NCBI GenBank assembly: GCA_030147845.1
Contig: JASBUN010000058.1
Coordinates: 1-64,000, forward strand
Reading direction: 5' to 3'
DNA: 64,000 nucleotides
Source: Gammaproteobacteria bacterium
GTDB taxonomy: Bacteria > Pseudomonadota > Gammaproteobacteria > JASBUN01
Shown: one piece after another, positions 34,052-43,092 of the stretch
Layout: each line of letters starts with the position of its first letter
Position numbering within the stretch: position 1 is the first letter of the stretch
Program-made: the position numbers and the translations under genes
Notes under the pieces: model-generated
Told to the model about the DNA's origin: nothing
The model's database searches: none
The model's input: only the letters and a program-made list of their open reading frames with translations

Positions 34052-34060
34052 TGTGATAAT
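34052..34060 (+). promoter_or_regulatory. Possible extended -10 promoter of dsrA
   Basis: TGTGATAAT fits an extended -10 element (TGn followed by a TATAAT-like hexamer), about 50 bp before the dsrA start. The -35 is poor, so this is a weak guess, in keeping with an activator-dependent promoter. Confidence 0.3.
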
Positions 34061-34108
34061 CAGGTCTAAGTGATCACGATAGACTCTACACCGTTAAGGA
34101 GCACTCCA

Positions 34109-35362
34109 ATGGTCAAAAAGTATGAAACTCCCATGCTGGACCAGCTCAGAGGTGGCAAGTGGCCCAGCTTCATCGATGGCATCACCCGCCTAGCCGAAGA
34201 GCATCCGGATGAGCGCATCCGCGCCGTCAACCATTCACTGCTGGGGCAGCTCGAGCATTCATACGAGACCCGCAAGGGTTACTGGAAGGGCGGCACAGTA
34301 TCGGTATACGGATACGGCGGCGGTATCATTCCGCGCTTTTCCGAAGTCGGCGATGCGTTTCCGAAATCGCGCGAGTTCCACACCCTGCGCGTTCAACCGC
34401 CCGCCGGCAACTACTACACCACCGACATCCTGCGCCAGCTGGCCGATAGCTGGGAAAAATATGGTTCTGGCTTGGTAACTTTTCACGGCCAGACCGGCAA
34501 CATCATGTTCATCGGCACCACGACCGAAAACACTCAGCACTTTTTCGACGAGATCAATGAATACGGCTTCGATCTCGGCGGCGCCGGCCCGTGTGTTCGC
34601 ACCGCCATGTCGTGTGTCGGTGCTGCTCGATGCGAACAATCCTGCGCTAACGAGCACAAAATCCATCGTCTGTTGGTCAACAACTTCATGGACGATATGC
34701 ACCGTCCGGCGCTGCCGTACAAGTTCAAGTTCAAGGTCTCGGGCTGCCCCAACGACTGCATGAACTCGATCGAGCGTTCGGACTTCGCGGTCATCGGCAC
34801 TTGGCGTGACGACATGAAGGTCGACCAAGCGGAAATCAAGAAATACGTCGCCAAAAAGGGCCGTCAATACATTATCGACAACGTCATCAGCCGTTGCCCG
34901 ACGCAAGCGTTGTCATTGACCGATGGCGACGAATTGCAGGTCGACAATCGCAATTGCGTGCGTTGCATGCACTGCCTCAATGTCATGCCTAAAGCGCTCT
35001 CGCCGGGAGACGACAAGGGCGTTACGCTGCTGATCGGCGGCAAGCGCACCCTGAAGATCGGCGACTTGATGGGCACGGTCATTGTGCCGTTCATGAAGAT
35101 GGAATCAGACGAGGACTACGAGCGCATCGTGGAAATCGCTGAGGAAACCATCGACTTCTTCGCCGAAAACGCCCTGGAGCATGAGCGCACCGGTGAAATG
35201 ATTGAGCGTATCGGCTTGGTGAACTTCCTGGAAGGCATCGGCATCGAGGTTGATCCAAACATGGTCAACCACCCGCGCGAGAGTTCATACGTCCGCACCG
35301 ATATGTGGGACGAAGAAGCCGAGAAGTGGTTCGAACGTAAAGCCGAACAGGCTGCCGGATAA
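34109..35362 (+). CDS. dsrA: Dissimilatory sulfite reductase alpha subunit (reverse type)
   Basis: A 417-residue siroheme sulfite reductase subunit that oxidises sulfide or DsrC-bound sulfur to sulfite in the cytoplasm. CVGAARCEQSC with CPNDC forms the siroheme-[4Fe-4S] site, and a ferredoxin insert near residues 270-300 (CVRCMHCLNVM) carries a further [4Fe-4S]. The oxidative direction is inferred from dsrEFH and dsrL in the operon. ATG at 34109 with AAGGAG; the frame is open 13 codons further upstream without a site. Confidence 0.97.
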   Translation: MVKKYETPMLDQLRGGKWPSFIDGITRLAEEHPDERIRAVNHSLLGQLEHSYETRKGYWKGGTVSVYGYGGGIIPRFSEVGDAFPKSREFHTLRVQPPAGNYYTTDILRQLADSWEKYGSGLVTFHGQTGNIMFIGTTTENTQHFFDEINEYGFDLGGAGPCVRTAMSCVGAARCEQSCANEHKIHRLLVNNFMDDMHRPALPYKFKFKVSGCPNDCMNSIERSDFAVIGTWRDDMKVDQAEIKKYVAKKGRQYIIDNVISRCPTQALSLTDGDELQVDNRNCVRCMHCLNVMPKALSPGDDKGVTLLIGGKRTLKIGDLMGTVIVPFMKMESDEDYERIVEIAEETIDFFAENALEHERTGEMIERIGLVNFLEGIGIEVDPNMVNHPRESSYVRTDMWDEEAEKWFERKAEQAAG

Positions 35363-35385
35363 GAGACTCAAAACGACCCTAGATC

Positions 35386-35416
35386 GCGGGGTGTGACCAG
35401 CAAGGTCACACCCCGC
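35386..35416 (+). other. Intercistronic hairpin dsrA-dsrB
   Basis: Perfect 13-bp stem GCGGGGTGTGACC/GGTCACACCCCGC with a 5-nt loop, between the dsrA stop and the dsrB start. No T-run follows, so it is not a classical terminator. It probably protects or punctuates the dsr mRNA. Confidence 0.8.
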
Positions 35417-35463
35417 AGTTCGGTGAATTACTGAATACCTAACGTATTTTGTTGGAGGTAAAA

Positions 35464-36546
35464 ATGGCTGAAGCAAAGGCAACTCCGCGCCCGCCGGTCG
35501 AAAGCGGCTGCCCGGATGGCTTCCAGTACATGCATCCCGTGATGCTGAAGAACTACGGCAACTGGGCTTATCACGAAGACCCGCAGCCGGGCGTGCTCTT
35601 GCACGTCGCCAAATCGGGCGACAAAATCTGGACCGTGCGTGCCGGTACGCAGCGCATTCTGGACCTTTTTACCCTACGCAAGCTGTGCGAGATCGGCGAC
35701 AAGTACGCCGATGGCTTCGTGCGCTTCACGATTCGCAGCAACCTCGAGTTCATGGTAGCCGACGAATCCAAGGTTCAGCCACTCATCGATGCGATTCGGA
35801 AAGAAGGATTCATCGTCGGCGGCACCAAGAATTCCGTGACCATGATTTCGCATACTCAAGGTTGGCTGCACTGCGACATCCCGGGCACCGATGCCTCGGG
35901 CGTGGTGAAGTCCATGATGGATGAACTGCATGACGAGTTCACCAATTGGAACATGCCTAACCGCGTCCACATGACCACCTCTTGCTGCCAAATCAACTGC
36001 GGTGGCCAGGGTGACATTGCCATTAATATCCAGCACACCAAGCCGCCGAAAATCAATCACGATTTGGTTGCCAACGTCTGCGAGCGCCCGTCCGTGGTCG
36101 CGCGTTGCCCGGTAGCGGCGATCCGCCCGGCGCTGGTGAATGGTAAACCGTCGCTGGAAGTAGATGAGAAGAAATGCATCTGCTGTGGCGCATGCTATCC
36201 GCCCTGCCCACCGATGCAGATTAACGATCCGGAAAATTCGAAACTGGCGATTTGGGTCGGCGGCAACCACTCCAATGCACGCGGCAAACCGACCTTCCAG
36301 AAGCTTGTCGCTGCCGGCATCCCGAACAATCCGCCGCGTTGGCCGGAAGCAACTGCCATCGTGAAGAAAATCCTTAAAGTCTACAAAGAAGACGCCAAGG
36401 ACTGGGAACGCATGAACGACTGGATCGAGCGTATCGGCTGGCCGCGTTTCTTCGAGTTGACCGGATTGCCGTTCACCAAGTTCCATATTGATAACTGGCG
36501 CGGATCGCGTAAGAGCCTCAACTCCTCTACGCATATCCGTTTCTAA
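35464..36546 (+). CDS. dsrB: Dissimilatory sulfite reductase beta subunit (reverse type)
   Basis: A 360-residue partner of DsrA in the alpha2beta2 enzyme. The siroheme-cluster region includes TTSCCQINCGGQ, and the ferredoxin insert carries KKCICCGACYPPCPPMQ. Segments such as HTQGWLHCDIPGTDASG are typical of DsrB. GGAGG precedes the ATG at 35464 by six bases. It is separated from dsrA by 101 bp that contain a strong hairpin. Confidence 0.97.
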   Translation: MAEAKATPRPPVESGCPDGFQYMHPVMLKNYGNWAYHEDPQPGVLLHVAKSGDKIWTVRAGTQRILDLFTLRKLCEIGDKYADGFVRFTIRSNLEFMVADESKVQPLIDAIRKEGFIVGGTKNSVTMISHTQGWLHCDIPGTDASGVVKSMMDELHDEFTNWNMPNRVHMTTSCCQINCGGQGDIAINIQHTKPPKINHDLVANVCERPSVVARCPVAAIRPALVNGKPSLEVDEKKCICCGACYPPCPPMQINDPENSKLAIWVGGNHSNARGKPTFQKLVAAGIPNNPPRWPEATAIVKKILKVYKEDAKDWERMNDWIERIGWPRFFELTGLPFTKFHIDNWRGSRKSLNSSTHIRF

Positions 36547-36582
36547 GTCGACTTGGGCTATTTCTGCGAGGCATAGACCGGA

Positions 36583-36975
36583 ATGAAACTTGGCGTACAA
36601 GTCAACGAAGGGCCGTATCAACACCAAGCCAGTGATTCGGCGTATCAATTCGTCAAAGCAGCCGTGGAGAAAGGGCATGAGATTTTTCGCGTGTTCTTCT
36701 ATCACGACGGCGTCAACAACGGCACACGTTTAGCCACTCCTCCGCAGGACGATCGTAACGTTGCCAACCGTTGGAGCGAATTGGCTGCAAAGCACGATAT
36801 CGATTTAGTGCTCTGTGTTGCCGCGGCCCAACGCCGCGGCATCGCCGATGCAGACGAAGCGAAGCGCAACGGCAAAGATGCAGACAATATCGCGCCCGGC
36901 TTTCGCATCTCTGGACTCGGCCAGCTCATCGAAGCCGGAATACAGTGTGATCGATTGGTTGTATTCGGCGACTGA
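36583..36975 (+). CDS. dsrE: Sulfurtransferase subunit DsrE
   Basis: A 130-residue subunit of the DsrE2F2H2 hexamer, which relays persulfide sulfur to DsrC in the cytoplasm. The acceptor cysteine is Cys78 in DLVLCVAAAQRRG, the same number as in Allochromatium vinosum. A second Cys near 124 is probably structural. It follows dsrB by 36 bp. Confidence 0.95.
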   Translation: MKLGVQVNEGPYQHQASDSAYQFVKAAVEKGHEIFRVFFYHDGVNNGTRLATPPQDDRNVANRWSELAAKHDIDLVLCVAAAQRRGIADADEAKRNGKDADNIAPGFRISGLGQLIEAGIQCDRLVVFGD

Positions 36976-37001
36976 GACAGAACATTCGAGGTAGCTTTAC
37001 G

Positions 37002-37400
37002 ATGAGCGAAGAAGAAATGATAGAAGGTGGCGGCGAAGGCGTCATCAAGAAGTTTTTGTACCTTAACCGTAGGGCACCATATGGCTCCATCTATGCGTTG
37101 GAGTCGCTTGAGGTTGTCCTGATTGGCGCTGCGTTTGAGCAGGACGTGAGCGTAGCCTTCATTGACGATGGCGTGTATCAGTTGACTAAAGGGCAAGACA
37201 CGAAGGGCGTGGAAATGAAAAACTTTTCACCCACCTATCGAGCGCTGGAAATGTATGACGTTGAAAAGTTATACGTGTTCAAGGAGTCCTTGGATGAGCG
37301 CGGCCTGACGGAAGACGATTTGATTGTCGACGTCGAGGTGGTCGATGCCAAACAGATGGCCGACCTGATGGACGAGCAGGAAGTTATCCTGAGTTTTTGA
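37002..37400 (+). CDS. dsrF: DsrF subunit of DsrEFH
   Basis: A 132-residue protein with the DsrE/TusC-like fold (KKFLYLNRRAPYGSIYALES at the start). It has no cysteine, as expected, since DsrF is a structural partner rather than the persulfide carrier. It is 26 bp after dsrE and 12 bp before dsrH. Confidence 0.93.
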   Translation: MSEEEMIEGGGEGVIKKFLYLNRRAPYGSIYALESLEVVLIGAAFEQDVSVAFIDDGVYQLTKGQDTKGVEMKNFSPTYRALEMYDVEKLYVFKESLDERGLTEDDLIVDVEVVDAKQMADLMDEQEVILSF

Positions 37401-37412
37401 ACGAGGTACGCA

Positions 37413-37718
37413 ATGCCGACGTTACACACCGTTAACAAGTCGCCCTTTGATAAGACGTCGCTGAACAGCTGTTTGCGATTCGCGAAAGATGGTTCGTCGA
37501 TTCTTTTGATCGAAGATGGCGTCTATGCGGCTCTTAATGGCACGACATTTACAGAAGCAGTCAAGACTGCGATGAAAAACGTTACCGTCTATGCCCTACA
37601 GCCTGACATTGAGGCGCGCGGGATGGCAAACAAAGTCATCGACGGCATCAAGCTGGTCGACTATGCGGGCTTTGTGGATCTGGTGGAGCAGAACGACAGG
37701 GTCGAGTCCTGGTTGTGA
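37413..37718 (+). CDS. dsrH: DsrH subunit of DsrEFH
   Basis: A 101-residue TusB-like subunit. Cys20 in KTSLNSC is at the conserved position. It completes the hexamer and has GAGG before the ATG. The tight spacing in dsrEFH suggests coordinated translation. Confidence 0.93.
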   Translation: MPTLHTVNKSPFDKTSLNSCLRFAKDGSSILLIEDGVYAALNGTTFTEAVKTAMKNVTVYALQPDIEARGMANKVIDGIKLVDYAGFVDLVEQNDRVESWL

Positions 37719-37756
37719 AGTTCAACCTGTCAATTTCAACATGAGGAGACTGGAAT

Positions 37757-38089
37757 ATGGCATTTGAAGTTGATGGCAAGACCATCGAGACCGACGAGGA
37801 AGGATACCTTGTCGACCTGAGCCAATGGACCGAGGAAATTGCCAACAAGTTGGCGGAAGGCGAGAACCTGGAGATGACGAGCGACCGCTGGGAGATCGTC
37901 AACTTCTTGCGCGAATATTACCAGGAGTATCAAATCGCGCCGGCCGTTCGAGTTCTCACCAAGGCGGTTGGCAAGAAACTCGGCAAGGACAAGGGCACCA
38001 GTAAGTACCTGTACGAACTGTTCCCCTACGGCCCGGCAAAGCAGGCCTGTAAGATCGCGGGTCTGCCGAAGCCAACTGGCTGCGTGTAA
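37757..38089 (+). CDS. dsrC: Sulfur carrier protein DsrC
   Basis: A 110-residue protein with a full C-terminal redox arm, ACKIAGLPKPTGCV. Cys98 and Cys109, eleven residues apart, correspond to the two DsrC cysteines (Cys100 and Cys111 of A. vinosum). It receives sulfur from DsrEFH, feeds DsrAB, and as trisulfide is the substrate released to DsrMKJOP. GGAGA precedes the ATG. A strong hairpin follows. Confidence 0.96.
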   Translation: MAFEVDGKTIETDEEGYLVDLSQWTEEIANKLAEGENLEMTSDRWEIVNFLREYYQEYQIAPAVRVLTKAVGKKLGKDKGTSKYLYELFPYGPAKQACKIAGLPKPTGCV

Positions 38090-38106
38090 TTCGGTTCGGT
38101 GCACAT

Positions 38107-38134
38107 GCCGGAACCGGCTGTCGCCGGTTCCGGC
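38107..38134 (+). other. Intercistronic hairpin dsrC-dsrM
   Basis: Perfect 12-bp stem GCCGGAACCGGC/GCCGGTTCCGGC with a TGTC loop and no T-run, 18 bp after the dsrC stop. It may stabilise the 3' end of a short transcript ending after dsrC, or reduce read-through to dsrM. Confidence 0.8.
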
Positions 38135-38181
38135 AGTCTGCCCTGCCGCGAGCGTTTTTTCAGTAGAGAGGTTGCAGACGC

Positions 38182-38937
38182 ATGTCGTTTTTGTCGGTCG
38201 CGTATGTGGTGCTGTTTTATTTCGCTGCGGCGGTCTTTATTTTTGGACTGACGTATCGCATTACCAAGTACGCGCGCACGCCAGCACCATTGAAAATTCC
38301 GACTATGCCTGCGCCGACAACCCGTACCGGCGTAGCGATGCGGCTCGGCCGCGAAGTGGTTTTTTTTGAGAGCTTGTTCAAGTCGACGAAATGGACCTGG
38401 TTGTTTGGCTGGATTTTTCATTTCTCGCTGTTGCTGGCTTTTTTCCGCCATCTTCGTTATGCCCTCACCCCCGACTCTTTCCTCTGGCCTCTCATTAGTC
38501 TGGAGGTAGTGCAGACATTCGGCAAATATGCCGGCTACGGTATGTTGATCGGTCTGACCGGGCTTCTGGCCCGCCGAATTTTTGTCGATCGGGTGCGGTA
38601 CATCTCCAGCCCCTCGGATTATTTACATCTCATTCTGTTGTTGGCCATTGCCGGTAGCGGGTTACTGATGACCTTCGTTTCGCATACCGACATCGTTCAA
38701 CTAAAGGCATTCGTGTTAGGACTGTTCTATTTCGATCCGCAGCCCGTGCCGAATAGCTGGTTTTTGCTGACGCATCTGACTCTCGTAGCCCTGTTGTTGA
38801 TTATTTTTCCGATCAGCAAACTGTTGCATGCGCCCGGCTTGTTTTTCAGCCCGACGCGCAATCAGGTCGACAACTCGCGCGACAAGCGCCACGTGGTGCC
38901 CTGGGCAGCACGTTTGGACTCGACACACAGCGATTGA
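38182..38937 (+). CDS. dsrM: Membrane b-type cytochrome DsrM
   Basis: A 251-residue NarI-like integral membrane protein with about five to six helices and several histidines placed for haem b (for example WIFHFSLLLAFFRHLRY). It is the quinone-linked subunit of the DsrMKJOP complex and passes electrons between the quinone pool and DsrK. It is 92 bp after dsrC. Confidence 0.92.
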   Translation: MSFLSVAYVVLFYFAAAVFIFGLTYRITKYARTPAPLKIPTMPAPTTRTGVAMRLGREVVFFESLFKSTKWTWLFGWIFHFSLLLAFFRHLRYALTPDSFLWPLISLEVVQTFGKYAGYGMLIGLTGLLARRIFVDRVRYISSPSDYLHLILLLAIAGSGLLMTFVSHTDIVQLKAFVLGLFYFDPQPVPNSWFLLTHLTLVALLLIIFPISKLLHAPGLFFSPTRNQVDNSRDKRHVVPWAARLDSTHSD

Positions 38938-38964
38938 TTGCTGCACCAAACTCCGGAGAATCGC

Positions 38965-40545
38965 GTGGCTGACTTTGAAGTACCAGAAATTCGGGAATAC
39001 CCCATCATCCCTCACCTCGTTGAGGGAACAATGGAAGGTACGAAACCCTTTTTCGCGAAACCCGACCACCAAAAGTCGCTGGGGTTTCCTGGTGAATTAA
39101 TTGAAAACTGGCACGACACGGCCATCGGCAAGATGGGCGATCTGTTAGGGAAATACCGCTCGTTTCAGGTCTATTTGGATAGCTGCGTGAAGTGCGGCGC
39201 GTGCACCGACAAGTGTCACTACTACCTGGGCACGAAAGATCCGAAAAACATGCCCGTCGGGCGCCAGGATTTGCTACGCAGCGTTTACCGGCGTTATTTC
39301 ACCTTCGCCGGAAAATATTTCCCCAAACTGGTCGGCGCACGCGACCTTACGCGCGAAGTGCTCGATGACTGGTATAGCTATTTTCACCAATGCTCGCAAT
39401 GCCGCCGCTGCTCGGTATTCTGCCCATATGGCATCGATACAGCAGAGATATCCATGGCCGCGCGTGAGATTCTTGATAGCGTGGGCATTGGGCAAAAGTA
39501 CTGTAACGAGATTATCGGCAAGTGTTATACGATCGGTAACAATCTCGGTCTGCCGGAACCTGCGCTGCGCGATACATTGGAAGATTTGGAGGAAGAAATC
39601 TTCGAAGAGCGCGGTGTTCGCGTCCGTCTCCCTCTGGACGAAGAAGGCGCCGACGTTTTATTGATCACACCATCCGCGGATTTTTTCGCCGAACCGCACG
39701 TCGACGGCTTGATGGGTTATGCGATGGTGTTTCATGAGGCCGGCATAAAATGGACCTTGAGTTCCTACGCTTCGGAAGCCGCCAATTTCAGCATGTTTAT
39801 CGGCAGTTACGAAAACATGAAGAAACAGGCCGAGCGCATCCGTAAAGCAGCGCTCGATCTCGGTGTCAAACGCATCATGCACGGCGAATGCGGTCATGCA
39901 TGGCGGGTCGCCTACTCATTCTGGAATACGCTCGCCGGCGTTGGCCACGGCGCCGACCCGAACGACAAATATGCGCAGGAACTACAGCAACGTCTGGACC
40001 CGAATTTCCCGGTTCCGCAGCACATTTGTGAATTCACCTGGGATTTGATACAGCGTAACCAGCTAAATCTGGATAAGTCTGCCAACGATGACAAGGTGCT
40101 GACATTTCACGATTCCTGTAATGTCGCGCGCGCCTCCCGCATGGGCGATACCCCGGGCGGTCAATTTGAAATACCGCGCAAGATCATCCAAGCGGTGTGC
40201 AACAATTATGTCGACATGCCGCGCGATACCATCAAGGAATCCACCTTTTGCTGCGGTGGCGGTGGCGGACTGCTTACCGATGATTTAATGGAAGTGCGCG
40301 TCAAGGGCGCTCAGCCGCGTATGGAAGCCTTAAACCGTGTCGTAGAGGATCACGGCGTAACTAACATGGCGGCGATCTGCGCCATTTGCAAAAGTCAATT
40401 TGCGAAAGTTTTGCCGTACTACAAAATGCCGATGGACATGATCGTCAGCGTGCATCAATTGGTACGTGACGCGCTAGTCCTGACCGGACAGACCAACGGG
40501 GAAGCCGAGGCGGATCCCGACGAGGCCCAAGCCGAGGAAAGCTAA
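38965..40545 (+). CDS. dsrK: Iron-sulfur subunit DsrK
   Basis: A 526-residue HdrD-like protein. Two [4Fe-4S] motifs lie in the N-terminal half (CVKCGACTDKCH and CSQCRRCSVFCPYG), and CCG-type cysteine motifs follow (ESTFCCGGGGG among them) for the unusual catalytic cluster that handles DsrC disulfide/trisulfide. The start is taken as GTG 38965, with CGGAG six bases before it. A TTG immediately after the dsrM stop is an unlikely alternative. Confidence 0.94.
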   Translation: MADFEVPEIREYPIIPHLVEGTMEGTKPFFAKPDHQKSLGFPGELIENWHDTAIGKMGDLLGKYRSFQVYLDSCVKCGACTDKCHYYLGTKDPKNMPVGRQDLLRSVYRRYFTFAGKYFPKLVGARDLTREVLDDWYSYFHQCSQCRRCSVFCPYGIDTAEISMAAREILDSVGIGQKYCNEIIGKCYTIGNNLGLPEPALRDTLEDLEEEIFEERGVRVRLPLDEEGADVLLITPSADFFAEPHVDGLMGYAMVFHEAGIKWTLSSYASEAANFSMFIGSYENMKKQAERIRKAALDLGVKRIMHGECGHAWRVAYSFWNTLAGVGHGADPNDKYAQELQQRLDPNFPVPQHICEFTWDLIQRNQLNLDKSANDDKVLTFHDSCNVARASRMGDTPGGQFEIPRKIIQAVCNNYVDMPRDTIKESTFCCGGGGGLLTDDLMEVRVKGAQPRMEALNRVVEDHGVTNMAAICAICKSQFAKVLPYYKMPMDMIVSVHQLVRDALVLTGQTNGEAEADPDEAQAEES

Positions 40546-40664
40546 ATTTTAGCCACGCCCGTGTTTCTTGCTTACTCAATGAGTAGAGAACACACATTAA
40601 CCGATATTTATTCTCTTGAATGATTCAGCCCAGCTGAAACGATCTGGTGATAGGAGACTGAACA

Positions 40665-42620
40665 ATGGCAACTTCCAGCGACGAAATGAATACAAAGCTG
40701 ACATTTCGCAAGTACAAAGACGGCGAACATAAATGGACCTCGATGTCTGCCCAGATCTTCGAAGCCGATCATAGCCACAAGTGTCCGACCTACGTGCACC
40801 GTACCCCACCGTGTCAGGGCAGTTGCCCCTCTGGCGAGGATATTCGCGGTTGGCTGGACATCGTGCGCGGAATCGAGAAGCCAAGCGGTGACATGACTTG
40901 GCAAGAGTATGCTTTCCGTCGCTCCACCGACGCCAACCCGTTCCCTTCTATCATGGGGCGCGTGTGCCCCGCACCATGTGAAGACGGCTGCAATCGCAAT
41001 GAGGTCGAAGATCACGTCGGCATCAACTCGGTCGAGCAATTTATCGGCGACAGTGCTTTGGCCAGCAATTTGACCTTTGCCATGCCGGCGCAAGAGTCGG
41101 GTAAGCGCGTTGCCATCATCGGCGGAGGCCCGGCGGGGCTCGCCGCAGCCTATCAATTGCGTCGTAAGGGACATGGTTGCACCGTATTCGATGATCACGC
41201 TGAGTTGGGCGGGTTCATGCGTTACGGCATCCCTGGTTACCGCACACCACGCGACGTATTGGATGGCGAGATCGGTCGCATCATCAACCTGGGCGTGGAA
41301 GTCAAAACCAATACTAAAGTCGGCCGCGACATATCGCTTGAGCAACTGGAAAAGGACTACGACGCCGTACTATGGGCGATCGGCACGCACTCCGGCAAGC
41401 TAGTGCCGATCGAAGGCGGCGACGCGCCCAACTCGATCTCCGGTATCGCCTTTCTGGCGGCCTTCAACGAAGGTCGATTGCAGGCGGTTTCGGGTAAGGT
41501 GATCGTCATCGGCGGTGGCGACACCTCGATCGACGTTGCATCCGTGGCCCGTCGACTCGGTTCCATCACCAATATCAACGAGAAAGATCGTCCCGAAAAT
41601 GTCGTGCTTGGCCACACCGCACACGACGTCGCCTCCACTGCCGCACGCGAGGGTGCCGACGTCACCTTGACTTCGCTGTTCCCGGTGGAGAGCATGACCG
41701 CCGCCGAGCACGAAGTTCGGGATGCCTTGCACGAAGGCGTTGATATCAAGGGCAACGTCATGCCGCTGAACACCATCAAGAACGATCAGGGCCGCGTCAC
41801 CGCGGTGCGCTTCGCCAAGTGTGAAGTTAAAGATGGTAAACCCACTCCGATCGATGGCACCGAGTTCGAACTGGAGTGCGACCTATTGGTATCCGCCATC
41901 GGTCAGCGCGGCAATATGGAAGGATTGGACGGTTTCGACAACGGTTATGGATTTATCGATGCGGACAAGAGCTACCAGGTGCCGGGCAAAGCCGGCCACT
42001 TCGTCGCCGGTGACATCGTCCGCCCTCACCTACTGACAACGGCTATTGGCCAGGCATCGATTGCTGCCGATAGTATCGATCACTACTTGAAGCAGGAAGA
42101 CGTTGCAAAGCGTCCCAAAGTCGACGTCCACCATTTCAGCCTACTGCATAAGCTACATGAGACCGGCCTCGAACCGGAAAGTTTCCGTGCGGCCGACAAT
42201 GGTGATCTGCGTGGAACGTCCGACAGCAATTGGGCTGTGCACAATTACGAAGATCGCTCACGCCACGAAATCATTCCGGCGACAAAACTCTTCCTGGGCC
42301 ATTTCCCGTATACACCACGCGTGAAACGCAAAGAGCTACCAGTTGATTCCAACCAGGTCATCGGCAGTTTCCGCGAACGTATGGAAGGTTTGAGCGAAGA
42401 AGCGGCCGTCGCAGAAGCAAAGCGGTGTATGAGTTGCGGTATGTGTTTTGAGTGCGACAATTGCGTAATATTTTGTCCGCAAGAAGCCGTGAAACGTACT
42501 CCGAAAGATAAATCCACGATGGGGCGCTACGTCTACACCGACTACGACCGTTGCGTAGGCTGCCATATTTGCGCCGATGTCTGCCCGACTGGTTACATTG
42601 ATATGGGCCTGGGCGAATAA
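40665..42620 (+). CDS. dsrL: NADH-linked flavoprotein DsrL
   Basis: A 651-residue iron-sulfur flavoprotein related to the small subunit of glutamate synthase. An N-terminal cysteine motif (CQGSCPSGEDIRGWL) is followed by an FAD site (IIGGGPAGLAAAYQLRRKG), an NAD(P)H site (IGGGDTSIDVASVARRL) and a C-terminal two-cluster ferredoxin domain (CMSCGMCFECDNC, CVGCHICADVCPTG). In sulfur oxidisers DsrL is essential and probably takes electrons from DsrAB to NAD+. Its presence marks the oxidative Dsr pathway. GGAGA precedes the ATG. Confidence 0.95.
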   Translation: MATSSDEMNTKLTFRKYKDGEHKWTSMSAQIFEADHSHKCPTYVHRTPPCQGSCPSGEDIRGWLDIVRGIEKPSGDMTWQEYAFRRSTDANPFPSIMGRVCPAPCEDGCNRNEVEDHVGINSVEQFIGDSALASNLTFAMPAQESGKRVAIIGGGPAGLAAAYQLRRKGHGCTVFDDHAELGGFMRYGIPGYRTPRDVLDGEIGRIINLGVEVKTNTKVGRDISLEQLEKDYDAVLWAIGTHSGKLVPIEGGDAPNSISGIAFLAAFNEGRLQAVSGKVIVIGGGDTSIDVASVARRLGSITNINEKDRPENVVLGHTAHDVASTAAREGADVTLTSLFPVESMTAAEHEVRDALHEGVDIKGNVMPLNTIKNDQGRVTAVRFAKCEVKDGKPTPIDGTEFELECDLLVSAIGQRGNMEGLDGFDNGYGFIDADKSYQVPGKAGHFVAGDIVRPHLLTTAIGQASIAADSIDHYLKQEDVAKRPKVDVHHFSLLHKLHETGLEPESFRAADNGDLRGTSDSNWAVHNYEDRSRHEIIPATKLFLGHFPYTPRVKRKELPVDSNQVIGSFRERMEGLSEEAAVAEAKRCMSCGMCFECDNCVIFCPQEAVKRTPKDKSTMGRYVYTDYDRCVGCHICADVCPTGYIDMGLGE

Positions 42621-42645
42621 CAACATCCAACCGATAGTGGCATCA

Positions 42646-43092
42646 ATGAAGTATTCCATCGTTCTCAAGGCACTGTTCGTCGTGGCGCTGTTCGGCAGCG
42701 CCACGGCGGGTGCGGAAAATCGAGTACCCGTTCCTCACCCCGCTGCGGGCAAAGGCGAACATTGTGTGTTGCCAACGGCGGAAATGCGCCGCAATCATAT
42801 GAAGTATATATTGCACCAGCGCAAGGAGACTATGCACGAAGGCATACGCACTCCGCAGTTCAGTCTCAAAGGATGTATTCATTGCCACGCCGTGCAGGGC
42901 GACGATGGCAAACCCGTGAGCATCAAAAGCCCGAAGCATTTCTGTAATAGCTGTCACACCTATGCGGCAGTACACATCGACTGCTTCGAGTGTCATGCCT
43001 CCACACCCACTGAAACCGTGGAGGCGAAACGCCTGTTTCAGCCGATTAAATTATATGACAGTAAGATTGAGGCGCCTGCGGGGAATAAATAA
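42646..43092 (+). CDS. dsrJ: Periplasmic triheme cytochrome DsrJ
   Basis: A 148-residue protein with an N-terminal hydrophobic signal/anchor (IVLKALFVVALFGSATAGAE) and exactly three CxxCH haem c motifs: CIHCH, CNSCH and CFECH. It is the periplasmic electron carrier of DsrMKJOP. ATG at 42646 fits the signal sequence. Its TAA shares one base with the dsrO start. Confidence 0.95.
   Translation: MKYSIVLKALFVVALFGSATAGAENRVPVPHPAAGKGEHCVLPTAEMRRNHMKYILHQRKETMHEGIRTPQFSLKGCIHCHAVQGDDGKPVSIKSPKHFCNSCHTYAAVHIDCFECHASTPTETVEAKRLFQPIKLYDSKIEAPAGNK

Noticed and set aside
33456-34073. Plus-strand 205-codon frame before dsrA
   Set aside because: It runs antisense through the TauD-like gene and has no ribosome site; the region reads as regulatory DNA.
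36547-36705. Large minus-strand open frame across dsrB (from 36705)
   Set aside because: It is the exact antisense of dsrB; long antisense frames are common in this codon usage.
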